A DNA stretch of 64,000 nucleotides, taken from positions 3,887,501 to 3,951,500 of the forward strand of contig JAFCIZ010000001.1 in the NCBI GenBank assembly GCA_017871115.1, read 5' to 3'. Within the stretch, counting starts at the first letter, position 1; every line of letters starts with the position of its first letter. The translations under genes and the position numbers were made by a program. Under the pieces are notes generated by a model. It was not told where the DNA came from. It worked only from the letters and a program-made list of their open reading frames with translations, and made no database searches. Below are positions 1 to 12,493 of this stretch, piece after piece. The stretch is from Cunninghamella blakesleeana. Taxonomy: Eukaryota > Mucoromycota > Mucoromycetes > Mucorales > Cunninghamellaceae.

Positions 1-2812
1 ATTGACGTTCCTGTACACGAACGTAAACATTTGCAAGAACGTCTATTGGACGAAACTTCTACTTTGCCCGTATTTGTTGACGATGACTTGGCTGAATTAC
101 ATTATAATGGTTTCTCAAATAGGTAAATATTAAATATTTATATATATATATATATATATATATAGTGCATATAATAAAAAAAAGCATGTAAAATATAAAA
201 CACGCTAACTTTATTTATAAATAAACAAATAGTATACTTTGGCCATTGTTTCATTATCACCCTGGAGAAATATCATTTAATGAAGAATGGTGGGAAGCTT
301 ATCAAAAAGTGAATCAATTATTTGCCGACGCTATTGATGAAATTGTTCAAGATGGTGACTTAGTTTGGGTTCAAGACTACCATTTAATGCTATTACCTTC
401 TATGTTAAGAAACAAGACTAAAAAAGACATTAAAATTGGTTGGTTTTTACATACTCCGTTCCCTAGTAGTGAAATTTATAGGTAAAAAAAAAAAATACAA
501 AAATTTTTATAAAACACCTATTTTAATTTTAATTTTTAAATATTTATTCATTTATTTTTTCTATTTTATTTTTCTATTTCTAGAATTTTACCAGTCAGAA
601 AAGAAATTCTACTTGGTGTTTTAGAAAGTGATTTACTTGGTTTTCATACTTATGATTATGCGCGACATTTCTTATCATCATGCACACGTATTCTCGGACT
701 TTCAACTATGCCCAATGGTGTTGAATATGAAGGGCGCTATGTTCAAGTTGGTACTTTCCCGATCGGAATTGATCCTGATAAATTCACGGAAGGTCTTAAA
801 AACCAAAAAATTCAAGATCGTATAGCTCAATTAAAAAGTCGATTTGGTGATTGTAAATTAATTGTTGGGGTAGATCGATTAGATTATATTAAAGGTGTAC
901 CTCAAAAAATGCACGCTTTAGAAGTTTTTCTTAGTGAACACCCTGAATGGGTAGGAAAAGTGGTTTTGGTTCAATTGGCTGTACCTTCTCGTGAAGACGT
1001 AGAAGAATATCAACAGTTAAGAAGTACTATTAACGAATTGGTCGGTCGTATTAATGGGCAATACGGTAAAGATAAAAATTTAAATATGTATTATTAGGCT
1101 TGTAAAATATAGAAAATAAATAACCAGTGGTAGTACTCACTAACATATTTATATAAATGTTCTTTTAACAATACAGGTACTGTTGAATTTGTCCCTATTC
1201 ATTTCATGCATAGATCTATTCCCTTTGAGGAACTAGTGGCACTTTATGCAGCAGCAGATGTTTGTTTAGTATCCTCAACAAGAGATGGGATGAATTTGGT
1301 ATCTTATGAATATATCTCTTCTCAACAAAACACACATGGTGTATTGATCTTATCAGAATTTGCTGGTGCTGCTCAATCTCTTAATGGGTCTATCATTGTT
1401 AACCCTTGGAATACTGAAGAAATGGCTAATGCTATTTATGAAGCTGTTACTATGTCCGATGAGGCTCGTACATCAAATCACCAAAAGTTATATAGATATG
1501 TTACAAAATACACAGCTGCTTATTGGGGAGCAAGTTATGTCAACGAATTACGCGTAAGTTATAAAAATAGCATAATACTAATATTTTTTTTTAAAAAAGA
1601 GTAGGGCTAATGATCAAGAGAAAACTAAATGATTTTATTTTACAATTTTATATTACAATAGCGTGTTAGTGAAGAGTTCGGTCAACAAATGGCAATGCCT
1701 CAATTAAATGCTGACCAAGTCATACAGAAATACAAGGAATCTAAAATGGGAAAGCTTATTTTATTGGATTATGATGGTACATTAACAACAACACATAAGT
1801 TGCCTGAATTTGCAAAGCCTTCCCCTAAAATTCTTGAGCAATTGAAGACTCTTTCAGCTCAACCAGATACCTATGTTTATATTTTATCGGGTCGTGGAAG
1901 ACAACACTTGGATTCATGGTTTGAAAACACTGGTATTGGATTAAGGTAATGTATTTTTCATACATTTTATTTGGCTATCTTTTTTTTTTTTTTAAAAAAA
2001 AAAAAAAAGAATGATAAAATTAATAATATACTTCGGAATTGTCTATTTACATTATCATCATCATTATATATTTATTTATAACTATAAAATAGTTCTGAAC
2101 ACGGTTGCTTTTATAAGCATCCTTCAAAGATTCGTGATAAAATCAACCCAGTAGCATCATCATCAGATGGAAAACTAGTAAAAGCAGAAGATGGAAATTG
2201 GTACTGTTTAGTAGAACAAATCGACCCAAGCTGGAAAGAAACAATTTTACCTTTATTTGAACATTATACTGAACGTACTCCTGGATCATTTATTGAAGAA
2301 AAAGAAATTAATTTAACTTGGCACTATCGAAATGCTGACCCTGAATTTGGTAGTTGGCAAGCAACCGAATTACAAGTCAACTTGGAAAAACTATTAAGTC
2401 ATATGGCATTATCGGTAAGAAGAGATTATAAAAATACAAAAATACAAAACATAATATATTTAAATCATTTTTCAATTCTAATTTGTTATCGTTTTTTTCT
2501 TCTAAAAAACATCAAATTTATCATTATTAGATTGTACTTGGCAATAAAACACTGGAATTACGTCCATCTTCCGTAGATAAATCAACAGCTGTACGAGCCA
2601 TTATTAAAGATTTGGGATTAGCATCTATAGATTTTGTTCTTTGTATTGGTGACGGTAAAACAGATGAAGTTGTATTTTCTTATTTGAATGAAATTCCTTC
2701 TTCTATTACAAGCACTGTTGGTAAAAAACAAACAGAAGCTCAATCCTATATTCCAACTGTAGATTTGGTGAATAGTCTCGTAGATGAATTAGGTCAAACT
2801 AAATTATCATAA
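1..2812 (+). CDS. Trehalose-6-phosphate synthase/phosphatase, bifunctional (5' end missing)
   Basis: Makes trehalose 6-phosphate from UDP-glucose and glucose 6-phosphate, then dephosphorylates it to trehalose in the cytosol. Exons read as <1-122, 233-481, 584-1065, 1177-1553, 1662-1945, 2093-2414 and 2531-2812; together 2118 nt in frame, 705 residues visible, so roughly the first 100-150 residues lie upstream of the window. The GT20 domain keeps its substrate-binding motifs: WVQDYHLM, HTPFPSSEIY, RLDYIKGVP and SRDGMNLVSYEY. The C-terminal third is a HAD-type trehalose phosphatase with the nucleophile motif LLDYDGTL and the acidic motif GDGKTDE (more often GDDRTDE). Because both halves look intact, I infer true bifunctionality rather than a Tps2-type protein with a dead synthase half. 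No symbol is given because fungal TPS1/TPS2 naming does not map cleanly to fused forms. Confidence 0.95.
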
Positions 2813-3260
2813 TTTTTTAATATACTCTAATTTCTTTTCTTAAAAACTTATAGTATTTATTTTATTCTATTATTATTATTACTGTTATTGCTTTTATTTT
2901 AATGCGTATTAATTAATAATAAACGGTAACATAAGCTATTTTCATTAATTATGATCAAGTAAAAAATAGCAATAACTATACTGTTATTTTATAAATTTGA
3001 TATAAGTTAGATATTAAAAAAGTTCGATTTTTTTAAATAAAATAGCCAAGTATTATATAATAAAATTAGAATATAATAGCATATTAAAAAAATGGTAAAA
3101 TGTTGAAGCTAGTAAAATTAATGAAATGGTAGCGAAAAAGTATAATAGAGTTAGTAATAATAAAAAAGATGTACATAATATAAAAAAATAGTAAGGAGAT
3201 ATTATGATAATAATATTTAATATATTTCTAGTATTCTTGCATTTATTGATACGATTATTA
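2813..3260. other. Intergenic, 3' side of the trehalose gene
   Basis: Very AT-rich DNA directly after the stop codon. I see no open frame, RNA gene or repeat beyond short A/T runs. It presumably holds the 3' UTR and polyadenylation signals of the trehalose gene. Confidence 0.5.
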
Positions 3261-3269
3261 TAAAACTAC

Positions 3270-4941
3270 CCTGATTCATGACACGATTACTTTGCTAAAA
3301 TTTCTTTTGATGTTGTGTTTTCACACAACCCATTGTTTTTTTCCCAGCTTTTGTATCGTAAAATTCATCTAATCATAATTGTTGCAAATTAATATCACTA
3401 TTTGACTTTATATCAGACTTTATAGTAGAGTTCTTCTATTAATTTATCACGATCAATGCTTACAATCTTGCAATTCAATGCTTATTCAATTGTAACTACA
3501 TTACCATTATTATTTAAATCCTTATCGCCATAAACAGGGCCGTCCAAGTCAGAAACTAATACTTAACTAGCGATAGGATCATGGATTGATACAAACTTAG
3601 CGAGAATAGTAAATCTTCACAACGTGATTCCTTTGTTTCACCGATTACCATAGTAAATATTTCTCCATATCAGATAGAGTAGATTTTCTTTGGCTATAAT
3701 GGTAGGATTCATATAATTCAAATTATTTTTTTTAATAGTTGTTACTCTAGTGCATTTCATTGTTGATGAGGTACAACTGTATAACCATCTAAAACTAAAT
3801 TATTTATTATTTCTGAGAATTCTTTAATAGCACAGGGTATAAAAATTGCTTTAGGATTATAATTATCTATTTTATTTTCACCCATTTTAAACGCATATCA
3901 GTCATTTTACAAATTAATTTAAATTTTTGATGGTCATAGTTTTCTGAGTTATTATCATAAGGTTTGTGATCTTGAGAGTAAGTATGAGTATTGCTCAATA
4001 CACTTTCATTAATACATCTAATGTGTCAATATTTTTTGCTGTTGATAAAATATTAGCTTTAGAAAATTGATTTAGTAACAATCAAAAACTAATATGAGGC
4101 TCATCTTAATTTTTTAAAAAAAATGTAAATTTAGAACCTACTCTTTATTTAATGCTATTTAATATAATCTGAATTTTTCTTGAATCTAAACCATTATAAA
4201 CATACTGTAAAGAGAAAGTCATATAAGGTTATTGAATAGGGTCAGGATTAATATTTAGATTTATCGCCCATAATAAAATTAATATTCGTAAAGTCTGAAA
4301 TGGATTAACTATCAAGTCAATATCTAAGCCAGTGCCATATCTCATAATATTATTTTGTAATAGTCAGGGTAGAAAGATATTTAGAAAAAGGATTTAAAAA
4401 TATCAAAAAAAAATTTTAATAAAACTGTTTAACAATTATTAAAGATAATTAACATATAGAGATAGATTAAATAAGTCAACAAGATATATAATAAGGTAAA
4501 TGAAATATAAATGATAATATAAAAAGAAAAATGCTGAAGAAAAGGAAAGCATAAAAAAACTAAATAATAAAAAAAAAGAATATATAGTAAAAAAATAGCT
4601 GTTTATATTTCCTTTTATGGGATCCAATTAACCTCGTAGTAGAATGCAGTTAGTAAAGCCATCAAGCAGTTTGATCTATATATTGACTCTACTTTTAATA
4701 TATATATGTATATATATGTAACTTGTCCTAAAAAATACTGTAACCGTTCGCGTACTGAAATATTTGGAGATTCAATGTCCCTATGTACTTCCATTTTTCT
4801 TACATGTAAAATAAAGTACCGTATAATTTTAACCATTGAATTTGAATATTTTAACAGATCTATATTATATTCATTTACTATATGAGTGCCAATTTTCGTA
4901 AAATAATTTTGAATATTATAAACGTGTTGATAGTTGTACAT
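3270..4941 (-). pseudogene. Decayed coding relic, unrecognised family
   Basis: GC is locally higher than in flanking spacers. On the minus strand, protein-like stretches appear in successive frames separated by stops and frameshifts. From high to low coordinates: an open stretch at 4615-4941 containing EVHRDIESPNISVRERLQYF; MRYGTGLDIDLIVNPFQTLR near 4250-4340; SNTHTYSQDHKPYDNN near 3940-3990; IDNYNPKAIFIPCAIKEF near 3820-3880; and VLVSDLDGPVYGDKDLNNNG near 3510-3570. All three stop codons interrupt it, so an alternative code does not rescue it. I do not recognise the family. It could be a dead gene or a remnant of a mobile element; no terminal repeats or target duplications were seen. The 4615-4941 open frame (108 codons) may belong to the same relic or be chance. 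Confidence 0.45.
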
Positions 4942-5281
4942 ATGATTTGTTACTAATTTATTAATTAATATTATGACAGAAATTGTTTAATTTTTTATTT
5001 ATTTATTAGTTGAAGAAAAAAGAAAGAGTACGTATATTATATAAAGAAATAAGACTGTAAAGAAAAGTAATAATAATAAAGTATAATTAATATATAATAG
5101 AAGAATAATAAAAAAAAATAAATATAGTAATAAGTATAGTAATAAAATAAACACAACATGATAAAAATAAATTAAATAACATGAACATTGACTTATGAGA
5201 AGAAACCAGTTCTATATAAAATATAATAATAATAAAATGGATGACGATTAGAAAAAGCATATCATTATATTTATAAGCTTT

Positions 5282-5325
<44 letters not shown>

Positions 5326-7293
5326 TTACTTGTTCCTTGTCATAAAAGTTTTTGTTAAGAGATTTAAAGTTTTATTGACATGGAGTTTGATGTAATCAAG
5401 ATCGAGTAATTGAATTTGGTCTTGTTGCTAATGGTGAAAAAAATTATAAAAAAGAATAAAATATTTTTTTTAATAAAAATAAATGAATATACATGTATAT
5501 GATCATAGATTTTTTTTTTTTTTTCACTTTTCTTTCAATCTTACCTTTTCCAGTAAATCATCCAATTTCAAATCAATTTCAAGAATAGGTTTATCACGTC
5601 CACGATAATGCAATTCAATGATAAATGTTCCTGGAATAGGAGAAGTGATAGTGACATAAATATTGCTTCGTCTTGATTCAGGGACTTCAGTTTCAGCAAT
5701 GATCCCATCACGTTCCAATTGTTGATGTGTGAATTTAAATGGACCTTGAATATGTGTTTTATTGCCACTTGTTGATTTTTTAGCTTTTCCTTCCACAACT
5801 TCCACACCTAAACCAACTTGCTTTTTATTTGCTTTTGCTGCTCCACCTCCGCTTTGAATTCTGACATTTTGTAAATAGGCTTTATAACTTTCTAGTTGAC
5901 TCATTAAATAATTGTTATGATCTTGAATGGTTTTATATACATTTTGTAATGATTTTAATTCTTCCATGACTTTGACTTTCAAATCACCTAAATGAGCTAA
6001 TTCTTGTGTAATTTCTTCTACTAACAATCGATGACCATCACTTTTATCAATCACTTTGGCTTCTTCCAATTCTCTTAACATTTCTTTAACTTTAATTCCT
6101 TTATGCACCAATTGAGCATCCTTTGCGGTACCAGCCGTTTCAGCAATATGGTGTAATCGTAATGGCTGTCGAGATAATTGTGGTAGTGATCGAATAATTT
6201 GTACATAAATGGCTTTTGCTTCCATATATAGAATATCGTTTTGTGTAATGTTATTGTCTGACATCAAACTCATTGTTAAATCTAAAAAATAAAGATAGAA
6301 ATAAAAAAATTCAGTTGATTAACAAAGATTTAGTATTATTTTTTTATTCCAAGATATTATATACATATTGCTATTATTATTTTACCTTGAATTGGCATTT
6401 CCCATCGACTAAATAATGGTAACTCAATAGCTTTATTTTCTTTTCTTGGTACTTGTGGTGGAGCTTGGCCCAATTCCAAAGTCAATATACGTAAATGATC
6501 TGTTGATTTAGGTGCAAGAATATCCAAATGTTGTAATAATAGTGATTGCGTATTATAAATTTCATTAGGTGTAATGTTGATCATAATATCCTTTTTTGAC
6601 AATGCCATGTATTGGTCCATTTCTAACGACTCATAAAAATCGCTTACTTCACATAAATCGTTTAAAAATTTATTTGTTCGTCGTTTGTTTTTTTCAACAA
6701 AGGGATTTGTTGGTATCATATAACTTTCTTTAGAATAAGTTGGTTTGTTGGCAAGGTTTTGTAACATTTTAGCAATCTAATTATAGATAATAGTAATAGC
6801 AAAAATTAAAATAAAATAAAATTAGCAAGTAATCATACCTATTTATCTAGTTTATTTATTATTATTATTATTATTGTTACCAGAGTTAGTGTGGTACGTG
6901 GATGATTACTTGGAACACCATCGATAAGCATATAAGCCTGAGGCGTAACAATCGCAGGGTTAACAAACCTTAAAAAGAAAAAACTACCAATAAGTGTTGA
7001 GATGGCTTGATCTGTAGCGTCAGGATATTTTCTTTTTGTTAAAGAACGGATTTGTTTACAAATCCATCGAATCCCATAGGGTACTTGATCTAATGATTTG
7101 ATAATGGTAAGTAAAAAGGAATCAGCTATTTCCATTAATGCATTTAGACGAGGTTGAATAATTGCTTGTACTTGAGGATGATTAGCTGCTACTTCTGCCG
7201 TTACGCTACGAGGAAAATCTGGAGGAAATTCTTGTTGTTGCTGCTCCATGACTTGTACCATTTCTTCATATACCTAATGTAATCATTGCATCG

Positions 7294-7329
<36 letters not shown>

Positions 7330-8619
7330 AGAATCAGTATCCGTTTATTGAACTTTTCGTATTTCATCATTCATGTATATTATTATTATTATTATTTCTT
7401 TTACTTTAAGTGGATTGATTTGTAAATTAAGATCTTTTTGTTCAATTAAATTATTAATTTTATCTGCTAATACTGATTTTAAATAAGATTGTCCAGGTCC
7501 ACGACGAGTATAGGTTGTCATCATACGAGATACTGGGGTGTTTGCACGTAATAATGATGTAAATTCTGTTGTTGTTTCGAATTGCCATGATAATACATTC
7601 TAGAATTTTGATTTTTTTTTAAAATAATAATACCCATTCATTACTATATATGTATATATATGTATACATTTGACTAATTTATTTATTTATTTATTATATT
7701 ACCTGGAACATAGTTAAAAGTAAATGTTCTTCACGACTTTCATACTGATTACCATATAAAGTAAACATGACAGTTTGAAGTAAATTGTCGATTTCTGCCA
7801 TTGAAACTAAACGACATAAGGTTGCAGTATACCGAGGTTCACTTTGTAATAAATAAAATAAATTGCCATATTGTTGCATTTTGCGATCGTCGGGATAATG
7901 ATCGTTACTGTCGTCGTCTTGTTCTTCTAATCTAGATGCCACTTCATTTTGCTGTTATTTATTTTATAAAATTTATCCATTATTGCAAGAGAGAGAAAGA
8001 GAGAAGGAGTGTTACATGTACATATATATAAATAGAATATGTCAAAGGTATAAAAATAAATATTAGTCTAAAAATGTGTTCTGTATAAGTCCTATTTTTA
8101 TTTTTATTTTTAAAAAATCCATTACTTCATCAAGGGCCATACGACTCTGAATTAATAAACCAATACGAGAATCAAGAAAGCGTACATCTCTTTCACGTAA
8201 GAAATTGTTTTTTGACTGAGAAGATATCATTGTTTTGAGTGCACGTAGTTCTCTTTGAGCTGATATACATAAAAGAATAAATAAAAGGGAATAAAGAAAG
8301 CAAAAAAAAAAAAAGTAAGTATATGTATACATATATAATTTTTTTTAAAAAAAAAGATCTAAACTTTATTCTATTTTTTTTATTATTAATTATATATTAT
8401 TATTTATTATGTACCTCTTGCTAGATCATCTTCTACTTCAATATCTTGTTCAGCAGCCATAGAATAAAAAGCAGATACAGAATATCTTTTTGAAGATCTT
8501 CCACCACGTCGAGTAGAGTGATGATTATTAGCAGCTGCAGCAGCAACAGCACGACTTACTATGGAACCATTTTGTGGGTAGCCGAACGACTGAACCATGC
8601 CACTTCGTCGATCGGCCAT
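5326..8619 (-). CDS. Ras GTPase-activating protein, Gap1/Sar1 type (RasGAP + RasGAP_C)
   Basis: Stimulates GTP hydrolysis on Ras. Eight exons: 8415-8619, 8126-8259, 7703-7951, 7405-7599, 6881-7273, 6386-6776, 5545-6281 and 5326-5427; 2406 nt, 801 residues. The start is MADRRSGM; the stop TAA follows MTRNK. A Ser/Ala-rich N-terminus is followed by the RasGAP domain, with the conserved block [14 protein letters not shown] near residues 330-345, then the C-terminal RasGAP_C region typical of IQGAP relatives (SDNNITQND... to the end). No calponin-homology or IQ motifs are visible, so this matches the short S. pombe Gap1-like class (about 770 residues) rather than Rng2/IQGAP. It is transcribed toward the relic region. 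No close partner genes suggest other roles. Confidence 0.92.
7294..7330. repeat. T-run/A-run tract in a RasGAP intron
   Basis: About 29 T followed directly by about 8 A. One of many T(n)A(n) tracts in this window; others at about 1979-2008, 24937-24956, 28565-28597, 33278-33298, 34973-34993, 38329-38347, 38386-38425, 38865-38890, 51661-51683 and 61690-61712. Confidence 0.85.
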
Positions 8620-9506
8620 TGATGCTTTATTATGATTTATGTTGGAAATAAAAAGGTAGCTTTTAAAAGTAAAAGAATGGGTTTAAAACAATTAATTAAA
8701 AAAAAATAACTCTTCTAATATAAAATATATTAAAAAGAAAGGAATAAGGAAAGAGGAGAGAGAGTTAAATTAAAATAAAATAAATGAAATAAAATAAAAT
8801 AGAAAGGAGGAATAGGGTTATATTATTATTTTTTTATTTTTTAATGTGTGAGAGAAAGAAATGGAAAGGTAAAAAAAAAAAAAAAGACCGGAAAATGAAA
8901 ATAGGGGAGAGAGAAAGAGGGAGCCTAATAGGTAATGTTACACAAAATGAATAAAGCTTTTTTTAAACCTTGACAATATAAAAATACATATATTGACCAT
9001 TTATATATATATTATTATTATTAAAATTACAATTATATATACACCTATTTATTATATATATATATATATATATATATCATTATATATATATTACTATATA
9101 ATAATAGTATGAATATAATTATGGGTAATAATAATAACACTTTTCTAGAACAGTAAATACACAATATAATAATAATTTATTTAAGTTTATACAAAATGTA
9201 ACCAACCTAAATTTCCATTTTGGGCCTATAGTATTTTAGGTTGGTTTAACAAAACCTTCTTTCTTATATATAAAAATGAAACAATGGTTGTCTATAAAAA
9301 TTATAGTTCTATTTTACAGTGAATGCACAATTTTATTACATTTTATTATAATAATAATTATTAAATTTTTTCGGTGAGTTTGCTATATATATACATATAC
9401 ATATATATTTAAATCCTAAGATTATATTCATATTCCTATTATTTATATATTTAAATATATATATATAAAAAAAAAAAAAATACAATGATAGTTTAGAAAA
9501 AAATAT
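8620..9506. other. Intergenic with purine-rich and TA-rich low-complexity DNA
   Basis: Holds the RasGAP promoter side and the VPS68 3' side. Contains a GA-rich stretch around 8745-8930 (GAGAGAGAG runs) and TA repeats around 9000-9090 and 9430-9470. No gene seen. Confidence 0.5.
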
Positions 9507-10608
9507 TTACTTTTTCATTTTCATTTCCATTTTTTTAAGCTTAGTATTTAAATTTATACATACTTCTTGTGTTCCTTGAGCTACCCAAAGTACCATAGTA
9601 CTAAAATAAATAAGAAAAAATAAGATAAATATAAATTAGTTTTCGCATGATTTTTATTTCTCTTTTTTTTCATTTTTTTTTTTCAAACAATAAAGATAGT
9701 TGTTATTATTATTTTACCTCAACATAATTAATCCACTTTGTATAACACTTGCTACTCCATAATAAAGATCCTTTCCTTCATTGCGTACTATATATTTAAT
9801 AATCATGACACTCTATAATAATAAAAAGTCATCCAATATATTGTATATAAATGAGTCTATCTTTTTTTATTTTCTATTTTTCTATTATTCTATTTATTTA
9901 TTTATATTTAAAAAAGCTTACACAAGATCCAGCAAACCCAAATCCTATTAAAGCAAAACCGAGGAATAGAAAAAGTCTAGCCTTCCATACAAGATCACTT
10001 TTAGCATATGAAAAAGCTTCACCTTGTAACCTTGATTTATCTATTAAATTTATACTTTATATATATATATATATATATCGAGAGAGCGAAGGGAATTTAG
10101 TTTAAATATCTTGTTTCCTTTTAAAAAAAACTTTCCTATTTTTTGCTGTAATTATTTTTAATATTCCTCCTCTTATTATAATCATTACTGATAATAACTT
10201 ACACAATCATACCCATAGTTGATAGTATTCCTGAGAACCAATCTTCAAATCCCATAGTAACAGAGTCATCTTGTGCTGTAGATGATTGTATAACAGCATC
10301 TAAAAACACCCACCAACCCATTGCTACCTGGATATATATACCAAAATGAAAAAAATAAAATAAAATAATAATAACAATAAAAATGAAATAAGATTGAGTT
10401 TAATAGCGTTATTATTATTATTATTTTTCATTTTTGCTTTCATTTGTTTTCATTGACTGTCATTATTTTTATTTTTATTTTTATTATTATTGTTTACAAG
10501 AGCACCAGCTACATAAGAACCAATTTGACGACCTTTATGTGAAAGAAAGCGAAAAGGATTTTTTATAACAAATATAGAATGAGGTTCATCTTCATAAAGT
10601 GATTGCAT
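9507..10608 (-). CDS. VPS68: Vps68-like / TMEM50 family membrane protein
   Basis: Small multi-spanning membrane protein; in yeast Vps68 works with the endosomal ESCRT machinery in vacuolar sorting. Five exons: 10498-10608, 10203-10327, 9922-10054, 9718-9812 and 9507-9600; 558 nt, 185 residues. Family marks are visible: VAMGWWVFLDAVIQS (TM1 region), GFEDWFSGILSTMGMIVIN (TM2), a third segment RLFLFLGFALIGFGFAGSC and a fourth, ASVIQSGLIMLSTMVLW. The exon 3 acceptor was chosen at 10055 because it restores IVINLIDKSRL in frame, whereas the later AG would create a stop. The length is close to the family norm. The assignment to UPF0220/TMEM50 is by motif recognition. Confidence 0.9.
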
Positions 10609-10997
10609 TTTTTATATATAACGAACTAAAGTAAATAAATAAATAAATAAATTGGTATCCTTTATACTATTATATTATATTCGGTTTAATTGATAAAATA
10701 TATATTAATATTTAGTAGAAAAAAAAGTGATGATGAAAGAGAAAAAAATTCCGCACTTTTTGTGGACATTTTTAAATCTCCGCAGATTTTTTTCATACCT
10801 GCTTAATTTTTTTTTACATTTTTTTTTTAAAAAATCCATATTAAAATAAAATGATCAATATATATTTTTTAATTTTAATACAAAAAGAGAGAAAGCGTAT
10901 GATAATTTTTTTTCCTTTTTAAAATAATTTATTAGATGGAATGGATTAAACAAAAGAAATAACTAAGTTTTTATAAAAAATGAATGATACATTACAT
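10609..10997. other. Intergenic between VPS68 and eL8
   Basis: Upstream of VPS68 and downstream of the ribosomal protein gene. Contains a small GC islet at about 10749-10793 including TCTCCGCAGATTTTT, which stands out from the AT-rich surroundings and may be a promoter element. Confidence 0.4.
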
Positions 10998-12274
10998 CTA
11001 TTGACGAGCAGCAACTTCACGAGCAGCGATAGCAGCACGCTTGGCCAAACGAGCATTAGATTTAGGACCATTGATACCACCACCCCAATGACGACGAGTT
11101 TCTTCCCATTTTTCATTGTAGTTGGATTTAACAGCAGATACCAAGTTGGCTAATTCAGCTTTGTCAGCATCCTTAACTTCAGTGAAAGCTAAAGCAGTAG
11201 CAGTCTTTTTGTGAATGACAGCACCTAAACGAGACTTGGACTTGACAATACAATAAGGAATACCCATCTTGCGGCAGAGAGCAGGTAACCAGATAACCAA
11301 TTCAATAGGATCAACATCATCAGCAATAACAACTAATTGAGCCTTCTTACTTTCAATCAAAGCAGTGATATGATTGATACCATATTTAATCACGGCAGGC
11401 TTTTCGGTCTTGGCTACTTCCTTCTTTTCAGCCTTAGCAGCAGCAACGGCACGGAGACGATCACGCTTTTCGGCCTTGGTTTCAGGGCGGTACTTGTTAG
11501 CTAACTTGAATAATTGAGTAGCAGTGTTCTTATCCAAAACTTGGGTGAATTGGTTGATGGATGGGGGAACCTTAAGACGTTGGTAGATGATCTTCTTTTG
11601 ACGTTGAAGACGAACATACTTGGGCCATTTAACGAAACGAGATAAGTCACGTTTGGGTTGGATATCTTGACCTATTTTTCATTTTTTTTTTTAAAAGCGG
11701 AATAAAATGACATATATATATATTTATTAGATATCTCATCGTTTATGTATATATACATATATTAGTCTTTACTCTCTCTTTTTCTTTTTTTTCTTTTTAA
11801 AAAAAATCCGTTGTCTATTTTTTAATTTTAAAATAAATGAGTATATGCCTCTTTCTTTAAAAACTTACCAACACCAAAGTTCTTAGGGGTCTTTTCGAAT
11901 AAAGGATTGGCAGCAGTCTTAGATGATTGCTTTCCCTTGATAGGATAAGGAGCAGGAGCGACCTTCTTGCCGGTGGACTTCTTGGTAGGAGCCTATTTAT
12001 TTATTAATTTTTTCATATTATAAATAATTATATTAAAAAAAAGTTGATATTCGTTAATATTCACTATGCAGATAACCTTTAACGTTCACTTTTTTTTTTT
12101 TAATATATATACATCCATTCATCCATCCATCCATTTATTCATAAAATACTAACATCCATTTATCCATCCATTAATTTATCGTAATATGATTGTATTATTT
12201 AATTTGTTTTTTTTAAAAAAATATCGTATTTTATTCCATCATATCGTCCATATCGTCGTTAATAAGCTTACCAT
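10998..12274 (-). CDS. RPL8: 60S ribosomal protein eL8 (L7Ae family)
   Basis: Structural protein of the large ribosomal subunit. Three exons: exon 1 is only the start codon (12272-12274), then 11869-11992 and 10998-11671; 801 nt, 266 residues (yeast Rpl8 is 256). The start gives [11 protein letters not shown]; the C-terminal part carries the L7Ae-type core with [15 protein letters not shown] and [18 protein letters not shown]. Codon use is visibly more GC-rich and regular than in neighbours, as expected for a highly expressed gene. The two introns were inspected for C/D-box snoRNA signatures and no convincing pair was found. It shares a 219-bp divergent promoter region with the PHP gene. Confidence 0.97.
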
Positions 12275-12493
12275 GTTAAAATATAATAGGAAAAAGAGAA
12301 GGAACTATTGTGTTTCAACTCGCGCTTCTCTAAAAAATAAAAAATTGAGCGGAATTTAAATTACTTTGATTTTTCAATTGTTTGCTTAATTTTTTTTTAT
12401 GAAACACCGAGCAATTTATTCTCTCTTCTTTTTTACTTTATTCTAATTACATTTTATTCTTTTTATTGTTAATACTACATAGTAAAAATATAA
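12275..12493. promoter_or_regulatory. Divergent promoter region eL8 / PHP gene
   Basis: Only 219 bp separates two divergent start codons, so both promoters must lie here or within first introns. A GC-containing patch (CTCGCGCTTCTC near 12318-12330) is conspicuous. No canonical TATA box is obvious. Inference from layout only. Confidence 0.5.

Noticed and set aside
11993..12271. Possible snoRNA in the first eL8 intron
   Set aside because: A C-box-like ATGATGG occurs but no matching D box (CTGA) at a suitable distance was seen.
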